Below are positions 6,224 to 12,400 of a stretch of 12,400 bases of DNA, in pieces. This stretch comes from Lachnospiraceae bacterium. Lineage in GTDB: Bacteria; Bacillota_A; Clostridia; Lachnospirales; Lachnospiraceae. The stretch lies in the NCBI GenBank assembly GCA_017553965.1, contig JAFZJK010000015.1:1-12400 (forward strand), written 5' to 3'. How positions within the stretch are numbered: position 1 is the first letter of the stretch; the number at the start of each line of letters is the position of its first letter. A model generated the notes under the pieces. That model did no database searches and was not told the DNA's origin. It saw nothing but the letters and a program-made list of their open reading frames with translations. Made by a program: the position numbers and the translations under genes.

Positions 6224-8379
6224 CAAACGATCCTCTTAAACTTCTTTTCTATCTCTTTCTTGGTAAGGTCAATGATTATAGGTCTTCCGTGAGGACAATT
6301 GAAAGGATTCTCTGCAGCCAGAAGCTGTTTGATAAGCTCTTTTGCTTCTGTCTCGGTCATTTCCGTATTTCCCTTGACTGCTGCCTTACATGCACAGGTT
6401 GCAATCTTTTCTTTTATGCCCTTTATAACATTGCCCTTTATATCCTTTATCAGCTCATCCAAAAGCTCCAAAAGCATATTTTTAGGCTCTATCCCGTACA
6501 GGTTAAGCGGTATCTCTGACAGTGCATACTCATGTCCTCCGAAATGTTCAAGAACAAATCCGTTATCCTTAAGTACGTCCCTATATTTCTCAGCTGCTGC
6601 CTCTTCCTGAGATGACAAGGATATGATTATGGGCGGAGAAAGAAGCTGTGTTGACTTTTCCTTACCCACATTCTCCATAAACTTCTCGTAGAGTATCTTT
6701 TCATGTGCCGCATGCTGGTCTATCATATAAGCGCAGCCATCACATTCAACGATCCAGTAGGTAGCGAATATCTGACCTACTATACGGTACCCACGGCTGA
6801 ATACATTGTTAAACTCTTGCCTGGTATCCAGGTGGTTTTCCTCTGTATCGAATAGTGAGCTTTGAGTGTATGTGCCGCTAACCTCAATTTTCTCAACTTC
6901 TTTAACTTGAGTGGGAGCTTTTTCGATCTCTGGTCTATCCATGGAAGAATCAGCCTGTGTATTCCCGGTTTTATCCTCCGGATATTCTTTGTCCCTGTTA
7001 TCAGAATTAACTGCTGTATCGGTAATGGTACTTACCGTTCCCTTACAAACTATCTTTGCAACTTCTTGCTGTATGGGTTCCCGACCGGTTTCGGTTTTTT
7101 CTGGGATTTCCTGCTTTATTTCCGTTTTAACTTCTACCGGTTTTACTTCTCGTTTTGCTTCCGTTTTAACTTCCTGTTTTAATTCTTGTATTACTTCCGG
7201 TTTAGCTTCTTGCTTAACTTCTTGTTTGCCCTCTGTCTTGGCTCCTCTGTATTCAGTTTCTTTTTCTCTTACAACAGAGAGTTCCTCGCTTCTCCTTTTT
7301 GCCTCATAAGGCTCCGGGATATATTTTGCTGTTTCCTTTTTCTCCTCTTTTTTGAATACAAGCTCGGGCTCTGCCCTATGTATCAGTGCTTTTCCCGACA
7401 ATGCTTCGGATACTGCTGAAAAAACTGTATTATACACTGCCTCGGGATTCTCGAACCTGACCTCCTGTTTCGAAGGATGTACGTTTACATCCATCGACGA
7501 AGGATCTATTTCGATAAAGATGTCGGTAAAAGGATATTTGTGCTGCATAAGGAAGGGCTGATAAGCATCCTCTATAGCCTTATACACGATCTGGCTTTTT
7601 ATAAATCTGCCGTTTACGAAATGATTCTCTGTATTTCTGTTGCTTCTTACTACCGAAGGTCTGCAGATACAGCCCGTGATCTTTATATTCTTAGTCCCTG
7701 TATAGTCAAGCTCTATGGTTTCGGAAGCTATATCTCTTCCGTATATACCGAACAGCACATCCTTCATTTTACCGCTGCCGTTGGTAAACAATACGTTTCT
7801 TCCGTTATTGACATACTTTATACTTACCTCGGGATGCGACAGAGCTATTCTTTCCACAGCTTCGTTACAATATGAACCTTCTGTAGCGGAACTCTTTAAG
7901 AACTTTCTTCTTACGGGTACCTGTAAGAATACGTCTCTTATGATAAACGTCGTACCGTTGGGAGCTCCGATCTCTTCAAATAAAATCTCCTCGCCGCCCT
8001 GTATACGGTAATGCACTGCCGAAAACTCTTCCTTTGTTTTGGTTATAAGCTCCACATCGGCTACTGCCGCAATGCTCGCAAGCGCCTCGCCTCTAAATCC
8101 GAGAGATGTAATATAAGACAGATCGGTAGCATTCTTTATCTTACTGGTGGTATGCCTTACGAATGCTACTTTGACATCATCCTTATCTATACCCGAACCG
8201 TTATCCGTGATCCTGATAAGGTCTATACCGCCGCCCCTTACCTCTATGGATATGGCAGTTGCACCCGCATCTATTGAGTTTTCCACAAGCTCTTTTATAA
8301 TGGATGCCGGTCTGTCGATTACCTCGCCTGCCGCTATCTGATTGATCGTATTCTTATCAAGTATATTGATCCTGCTCAT
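6223..8379 (-). CDS. mutL: DNA mismatch repair endonuclease MutL
   Basis: MutL links mismatch recognition by MutS to strand removal; in bacteria without MutH it nicks the new strand itself. Seen in 718 residues: GHKL ATPase motifs ELVENSIDAGA (30-40, E30, N34), DNGSG (59-63) and GFRGEAL (94-100), the transducer domain to about 330, a long charged linker (about 340-525), and the C-terminal dimerisation/endonuclease domain with DQHAAHEKILYE (554-565), ACKAAVKG (663-670) and CPHGRP (695-700). The endonuclease motifs are complete, so the protein should be a nicking MutL. It is longer than usual because of the linker, which holds ten four-residue repeats and a QSSLF motif (506-510). ATG start with AAGGA 10 nt upstream, 50 bp after mutS. 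Confidence 0.97.
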   Translation of the reverse strand: MSRINILDKNTINQIAAGEVIDRPASIIKELVENSIDAGATAISIEVRGGGIDLIRITDNGSGIDKDDVKVAFVRHTTSKIKNATDLSYITSLGFRGEALASIAAVADVELITKTKEEFSAVHYRIQGGEEILFEEIGAPNGTTFIIRDVFLQVPVRRKFLKSSATEGSYCNEAVERIALSHPEVSIKYVNNGRNVLFTNGSGKMKDVLFGIYGRDIASETIELDYTGTKNIKITGCICRPSVVRSNRNTENHFVNGRFIKSQIVYKAIEDAYQPFLMQHKYPFTDIFIEIDPSSMDVNVHPSKQEVRFENPEAVYNTVFSAVSEALSGKALIHRAEPELVFKKEEKKETAKYIPEPYEAKRRSEELSVVREKETEYRGAKTEGKQEVKQEAKPEVIQELKQEVKTEAKREVKPVEVKTEIKQEIPEKTETGREPIQQEVAKIVCKGTVSTITDTAVNSDNRDKEYPEDKTGNTQADSSMDRPEIEKAPTQVKEVEKIEVSGTYTQSSLFDTEENHLDTRQEFNNVFSRGYRIVGQIFATYWIVECDGCAYMIDQHAAHEKILYEKFMENVGKEKSTQLLSPPIIISLSSQEEAAAEKYRDVLKDNGFVLEHFGGHEYALSEIPLNLYGIEPKNMLLELLDELIKDIKGNVIKGIKEKIATCACKAAVKGNTEMTETEAKELIKQLLAAENPFNCPHGRPIIIDLTKKEIEKKFKRIV
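6231..6236 (-). promoter_or_regulatory. Ribosome binding site that sets the miaA start
   Basis: AGAGGA on the minus strand, within the last codons of mutL. Spacing is 7 nt to ATG 6223 and 4 nt to the in-frame TTG 6226, which favours the ATG and the TGATG stop/start overlap. Confidence 0.7.
7108..7227 (-). repeat. Degenerate 12-nt tandem repeat in the mutL linker
   Basis: MutL residues 385-424 consist of about ten consecutive four-residue units of the form K-x-E-(V/A/I/L), for example KQEV, KQEA, KPEV, IQEL, KTEA, KREV, KTEI. One unit has an extra residue (KPVEV). At DNA level this is a 12-base degenerate repeat. It sits in the disordered interdomain linker and keeps the reading frame. Confidence 0.85.
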
Positions 8380-8429
8380 GATGTGTTATTCCTTCTGTCT
8401 TAATACGTTTTTTCCAACCTGAGATCATA

Positions 8430-11102
8430 CTATGATTGATTTTTAAGCTCCTCCTGGAGTTCGGAAAGCTTGTTTAATGCCTGTATGGGTGTAATGGATG
8501 TGATATCCAGCTCCCTTATATCATCCAGGATATTGTCATATTTTCTTTCCGCAAAAAGTGAAAGCTGGTCGGGATCCTGTTTCTTTCTTTTCTGTACAGG
8601 CTGACGGTATTTCTCGCTGACAGAACTTGATGACTTTATCATCTCGCTTCTGTCATGAGCGTTGATATCATTAAGGCTCAATACTTCAACTATCTCTCCG
8701 GCTCTCTTAAGTATCTCTTCCGGAAGCCCGGCAAGTCTCGCTACCTGTATACCGTAGCTCTTATCCGCTCCGCCCTTAACTATCTTTCTTAAGAAGATTA
8801 TGCTGTCACCCTGTTCCTTTACAGCTATACTAAAATTCTTAACACAGTTAAGCTTTTCTTCTAGTTCTGTCAGCTCATGGTAATGAGTGGCAAATAATGT
8901 CTTTGCTCCAAGCCTTGTCTCATCGCTTATATATTCAACCACTGCCCATGCTATCGCCAGTCCGTCAAAGGTGCTTGTACCTCTGCCTATCTCATCGAGT
9001 ATTAGTAAGCTCTTTCCGGTGGCGTTTCTCATTATCTGGGATACTTCATTCATCTCCACCATAAAGGTACTTTGTCCGCTTGCAAGATCGTCCGATGCAC
9101 CCACTCTGGTAAATACCCTGTCCACAATACCTATATCAGCATAGGATGCAGGTACAAAGCTTCCCATCTGTGCCATAAGTACTATAAGCGCGGTCTGACG
9201 CATATATGTGGATTTACCGGCCATATTCGGTCCGGTGATGATCGATATCCTTTGTGCACCGTTATCAAGATATGTGTCGTTTGCGATAAATCCGGATTCA
9301 CCCAGCACTTTTTCTACTACCGGATGTCTGCCGTCCTTAATATCTATCACACCGTCCTCATTGAGATGGGGCCTTACATATCCGTTTCTTTCGGCTATAA
9401 AACTTAGTGAGCATAAGCTATCTATATATGCTATTCTCTTTGCTGTTTTCTGGATCCTTACGATGTTGGAAGCTATCTTTTCCCTAAGCTCTGTAAAAAT
9501 ATCATACTCTAAGGAGACAAGTCTGTCCTCGGCATGAAGTATCTTATCCTCGAGCTCCTTTAACTCAGGGGTTGTATATCGTTCAGCCTGTACCAGAGTC
9601 TGCTTTCTGATCCAGTTTTCCGGTACCAGGTTTTTATATGAGTTTGTTACTTCAAGATAATATCCGAATACCTTATTGTACTTTACTCTTAAATTCTTTA
9701 TACCGGTGTTTTCTTTTTCTCTTGCCTCAAGCTCTGCGAGCCAGTTTTTACCTTCCGATCTGGCAGATCTTAACTCGTCAATAACAGGACTGTATCCGTC
9801 CCTGATAATCCCGCCTTCCCTGATGCTTATGGGCGGGTCGTCATTTACCGTATTATCTATCAAATCCTTTAGATCATCCAGTACATCCGTGCCTTCATAG
9901 AGCTCTTTTAATAAAGCAGAGTTAAAATCCGACATCAAATGCTTTATGGGAGCTATCATAGCGATCGATGATGAAAAAGCTATCATATCCCTCGGATTGG
10001 CATTTCTGTAACTAATCCTTCCGGCAAGCCTTTCAAGATCATAGATGGAATTCAGATATTCCCTTATCTCTTCACGTACCAATACATTCTGCCCCAGCTC
10101 TTCAACTGCATCGAGCCTTTTTTCTATCTCTGCTTTTTCAAGCAGCGGCTGCTCCACAAATGATCTGAGCATTCTGGCACCCATGGCTGTACCGGTCTTA
10201 TCAAGGACATTAAGAAGCGACCCTTTTCTGTTCTTGTCACGCATGGTCTCGGTAAGCTCTAAGTTACGTCTTGTCTGGGAATCTATAAGCATGTATTTCC
10301 CCGATACGTAAGGTATTATCTCCGTTACATGGTCAAGGGATATCATCTGTGTTTCAAGAGCATACCTTAGTACCGCTCCGGCTGCCGCTTTTGCAGCGGG
10401 GTATATATCTATACCGAGTTCTGCGCAGCTTTTACACTTAAAGTGACTTGAAAGTACGTTTTCGCATTTTCTCTGGTCAAAATAATCGGCTCCTACTGTG
10501 CCTACAGATATACCGAGTTTTTCCTTCAGCACGTTCATATCCATCCCGCACATGAGGAATGCTTCATTGCATATGATCTCGGCAGGAGTAAGCTTATATA
10601 CCTCATCCGTTATTTTCTGCAGTCCTTCAAACTCCTGTATAAAGAAATCACCGGTTGATACATCAAGACTTGCCATACCGAACGTATCATCGCAGTAGTA
10701 TATGCTCATCAGGTAGTTGTTTTTAGTCTCATCAAGTGCCTGAGGGTTGATATTGGTACCGGGAGTTACTACCCTTATGACCTCTCTTTTTACGAGGCCC
10801 TTAGCCAGTGCAGGGTCCTCCATCTGCTCACATATGGCAACCTTGTATCCCTTTTCAACCAGCTTTGATATATATCCTTCTGATGAATGGAATGGTACTC
10901 CGCACATCGGAGCTCTTTCTTCCAGACCGCAGTTTTTACCTGTAAGCGTAAGCTCAAGCTCTTTGGATGCAGTCTTTGCATCCTCAAAAAACATCTCGTA
11001 AAAATCACCCAGGCGGTAAAACAGGATACAGTCCTTATATCCGTTTTTTATCCCCATATACTGCTGCATCTGCGGTGTCAGCTCATACTTTTGTTCTTTC
11101 AC
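8430..11102 (-). CDS. mutS: DNA mismatch repair protein MutS
   Basis: MutS binds base mismatches and small loops as a clamp and recruits MutL using ATP. Seen in 890 residues: mismatch-binding domain I with the Phe-x-Glu wedge in GDFYEMF (F34, E36), connector, lever and clamp domains, then the ABC-type ATPase with Walker A GPNMAGKST (624-632), the signature-like ASGQSTFMVEM (674-684), Walker B LLILDEIGRGTS (699-710, D703, E704) and the H-loop FATHYHEL (737-744). A C-terminal beta-clamp-binding motif QLSLF is at 846-850. Length is normal for MutS1. The start is GTG at 11102 with GGAG 7 nt upstream; translation begins directly with the family-typical LTPQMQQYMGIK. It lies 21 bp after a second MutS-family gene and 50 bp before mutL, implying one operon. 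Confidence 0.97.
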   Translation of the reverse strand: MKEQKYELTPQMQQYMGIKNGYKDCILFYRLGDFYEMFFEDAKTASKELELTLTGKNCGLEERAPMCGVPFHSSEGYISKLVEKGYKVAICEQMEDPALAKGLVKREVIRVVTPGTNINPQALDETKNNYLMSIYYCDDTFGMASLDVSTGDFFIQEFEGLQKITDEVYKLTPAEIICNEAFLMCGMDMNVLKEKLGISVGTVGADYFDQRKCENVLSSHFKCKSCAELGIDIYPAAKAAAGAVLRYALETQMISLDHVTEIIPYVSGKYMLIDSQTRRNLELTETMRDKNRKGSLLNVLDKTGTAMGARMLRSFVEQPLLEKAEIEKRLDAVEELGQNVLVREEIREYLNSIYDLERLAGRISYRNANPRDMIAFSSSIAMIAPIKHLMSDFNSALLKELYEGTDVLDDLKDLIDNTVNDDPPISIREGGIIRDGYSPVIDELRSARSEGKNWLAELEAREKENTGIKNLRVKYNKVFGYYLEVTNSYKNLVPENWIRKQTLVQAERYTTPELKELEDKILHAEDRLVSLEYDIFTELREKIASNIVRIQKTAKRIAYIDSLCSLSFIAERNGYVRPHLNEDGVIDIKDGRHPVVEKVLGESGFIANDTYLDNGAQRISIITGPNMAGKSTYMRQTALIVLMAQMGSFVPASYADIGIVDRVFTRVGASDDLASGQSTFMVEMNEVSQIMRNATGKSLLILDEIGRGTSTFDGLAIAWAVVEYISDETRLGAKTLFATHYHELTELEEKLNCVKNFSIAVKEQGDSIIFLRKIVKGGADKSYGIQVARLAGLPEEILKRAGEIVEVLSLNDINAHDRSEMIKSSSSVSEKYRQPVQKRKKQDPDQLSLFAERKYDNILDDIRELDITSITPIQALNKLSELQEELKNQS

Positions 11103-11109
11103 TTTACTA

Positions 11110-11113
11110 CTCC
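11110..11113 (-). promoter_or_regulatory. Ribosome binding site for the GTG start of mutS
   Basis: GGAG on the minus strand, 7 nt before GTG 11102, in the 21 bp gap between the MutS-like gene and mutS. It supports initiation at GTG rather than at a later ATG, which would cut into the conserved N-terminus. Confidence 0.65.
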
Positions 11114-11123
11114 AATAATACTA

Positions 11124-12400
11124 TTATGATTCCGGTTTCCACTCTCCGGTATTAACAAATTCATCTGCAGCCTTTTCTGCCGCATCAGTTATGCTTTCCT
11201 CAAATCCCATCATCTTTAGAAGCAAGATCGCATTTCTAGTCACAGCTCTTCCGTCCCTTAATGTATAATCAAAGAACACACCGTCATCTTCAACCTTCTC
11301 CTCAAAATGATAGAGCTTAAAGCTTTTCTCCAGGATATAAGTAAGCTCAATATCATGTGTCGCTGCAAAAAGCATACAGTTTTTGTTTCCGACATACGAC
11401 AGTATCCTTGATGAAGCTGCGATACGCTCCAATGTATTGGTACCGCGAAGTACTTCATCAACAAATATCAGCAACGGTACATCATCGTTTAAGCTGTCGC
11501 ATATGCGTTTTAACGATTTTATCTCAACGATATAATAACTCTCTCCGCCCGAAAGGTTGTCGGTAAGTGCCATAGAAGTCATACACTTAAAAAACGAAGC
11601 TCTGAAGCTGTCCGCCATACATGTATGTATGGACTGGGCTAAGATTGAATTGATTGCCACAGTCTTAATAAAAGTGGACTTACCTGAAGCATTTGAACCT
11701 GTGAGCAGTACGTTGCCTGACTCTTTAAAGTTGTTCTTTACCGGTTCGGCTATCATAGGATGATAGATATTTTCAGTCTCTATACCTCTATGTATTGATC
11801 CCGATGCACTTCTTTCAGCAGTTAAAAGCTCGGGCTCACACCACTCGTCCATCAAAACTCTGTATGATGTTACTGCGATCATGGCATCGATCAGACCTAT
11901 GATCTCGTATATCTTATCAAAATCATCCTTTTTGTCCTTAAGTCTCGCAAGCATTATATTGAACCTTATAAGATCGATATGTGTTGCCATCCTAAGGTAA
12001 TCAAGCGCAACCTCAAGTATATCTCCGTTGCTTTTTTTAGATACTATAAGTCCTGCACCCTTTGTAACGTTCTTATATCTTTTAAGCTCCTCCGAAAGGA
12101 CCTCGGTATAAGGCTTTAGTTCCTCATTTTTTATGCTGCATATTTTTTGTGAAAGATCTAAAGTACGAAGGATATATGCCACTACCTGATAATAGTTTTC
12201 TATCTCACTCTTGCGCTTAAAGTATGTTATTACGTTATAAAAAAACACGCCGAGTGTACCCATAATACCTATTGCCGGATATATAAATATCATGCTTATG
12301 GCTGCTATCATCAAAAAGATACATGTAAAATGCTTAAAATTATTCTCGGTTTCCAGACTGTCCAGACGACTTACGTATTCATATACCGATACACCTGATA
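11124..12400 (-). CDS. Membrane-anchored MutS-family ATPase, C-terminal part (5' end outside window)
   Basis: The frame is open to the window edge (first complete codon at 12398), so about 424 C-terminal residues are visible and the true start lies beyond. Seen: two adjacent hydrophobic segments coded at roughly 12330-12215 (CIFLMIAAISMIFIYP, then AIGIMGTLGVFFYNVITYF), a helical core, and a MutS domain V ATPase: Walker A GSNASGKST (11699-11673), signature DNLSGGESYYIVE, Walker B LLIFVDEVLRGTNT and H-loop FAATHDIELT. It ends shortly after the ATPase, without a clamp-binding motif or HhH/Smr domain. It belongs to the poorly studied MutS-like group with membrane helices; function is unknown. It is not MutS2 by layout. 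The stop is 21 bp before mutS. TTG 12314 or ATG 12311 could be read as starts, but would delete part of the first membrane segment. Confidence 0.88.
   Translation of the reverse strand, partial: SGVSVYEYVSRLDSLETENNFKHFTCIFLMIAAISMIFIYPAIGIMGTLGVFFYNVITYFKRKSEIENYYQVVAYILRTLDLSQKICSIKNEELKPYTEVLSEELKRYKNVTKGAGLIVSKKSNGDILEVALDYLRMATHIDLIRFNIMLARLKDKKDDFDKIYEIIGLIDAMIAVTSYRVLMDEWCEPELLTAERSASGSIHRGIETENIYHPMIAEPVKNNFKESGNVLLTGSNASGKSTFIKTVAINSILAQSIHTCMADSFRASFFKCMTSMALTDNLSGGESYYIVEIKSLKRICDSLNDDVPLLIFVDEVLRGTNTLERIAASSRILSYVGNKNCMLFAATHDIELTYILEKSFKLYHFEEKVEDDGVFFDYTLRDGRAVTRNAILLLKMMGFEESITDAAEKAADEFVNTGEWKPES

Noticed and set aside
6224..6226. TTG one codon upstream as the miaA start
   Set aside because: The Shine-Dalgarno is too close (4 nt) for TTG, whereas ATG 6223 has 7 nt spacing and a TGATG overlap with mutL.
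7108..7227. Tandem repeat as a CRISPR-like or mobile repeat
   Set aside because: The units are directly adjacent without spacers, are degenerate, keep the mutL frame, and encode a simple charged linker.
6911..7875. Several plus-strand open frames opposite mutL (for example 6911-7309 and 7477-7875)
   Set aside because: They arise from the biased codons of the MutL linker and transducer region on the other strand; no Shine-Dalgarno context or family motif supports them.
10790..11008. 72-codon open frame on the minus strand inside mutS
   Set aside because: It is out of frame within the conserved N-terminal domain of mutS and has no family features.

Overview
This window looks like chromosomal DNA from a low-to-moderate-GC Firmicute of the class Clostridia, most likely the family Lachnospiraceae. 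The evidence is gene content and order (mutS-mutL-miaA, then an 'aluminium-resistance' PLP enzyme, then radC-mreB-mreC-mreD-PBP2), strong purine-rich Shine-Dalgarno sites, use of TTG and GTG starts, and a divergent MreB of a type I associate with Lachnospiraceae from memory. The family assignment is inference; no 16S or other marker is present.

Every gene lies on the minus strand, so transcription runs from high to low coordinates. The genes fall into two blocks. Block 1 (about 12400 to 3941) starts with a partial gene cut by the window edge, a MutS-family ATPase with two membrane segments. It is followed by mutS (mismatch recognition), mutL (nicking endonuclease), miaA (prenylation of tRNA A37) and a PLP-dependent enzyme of the methionine gamma-lyase/YnbB family. 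Spacings are short (21, 50, -1 and 54 bp), as expected for one transcription unit. Block 2 (3927 to 1 and beyond) is the cell-shape cluster: radC, mreB, mreC, mreD and the first 219 codons of a class B penicillin-binding protein (PBP2/MrdA). A good extended -10 sigma-A promoter sits in the 84 bp gap before radC, with an inverted repeat over its spacer. mreC/mreD and mreD/PBP2 overlap by stop/start, so the elongasome proteins are probably translationally coupled.

Functionally, block 1 combines DNA mismatch repair with tRNA modification. Block 2 encodes the cytoskeletal and membrane scaffold (MreB, MreC, MreD) and the transpeptidase (PBP2) of the side-wall elongation machine. Three genes have start codons best re-assigned or noted: mreB at ATG 3153, miaA at ATG 6223, and radC at TTG 3856.

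There is no sign of mobile elements, CRISPR arrays, tRNA or rRNA genes, and no gene-free stretch longer than 300 bases. The most interesting points are: an MreB with non-canonical residues at all of its nucleotide-binding loops; the membrane-anchored MutS-like ATPase directly upstream of canonical mutS; a four-residue tandem repeat in the MutL linker with a nearby clamp-binding-like motif; and the dyad in the radC promoter. I do not see evidence for a wholly new multi-gene system here.
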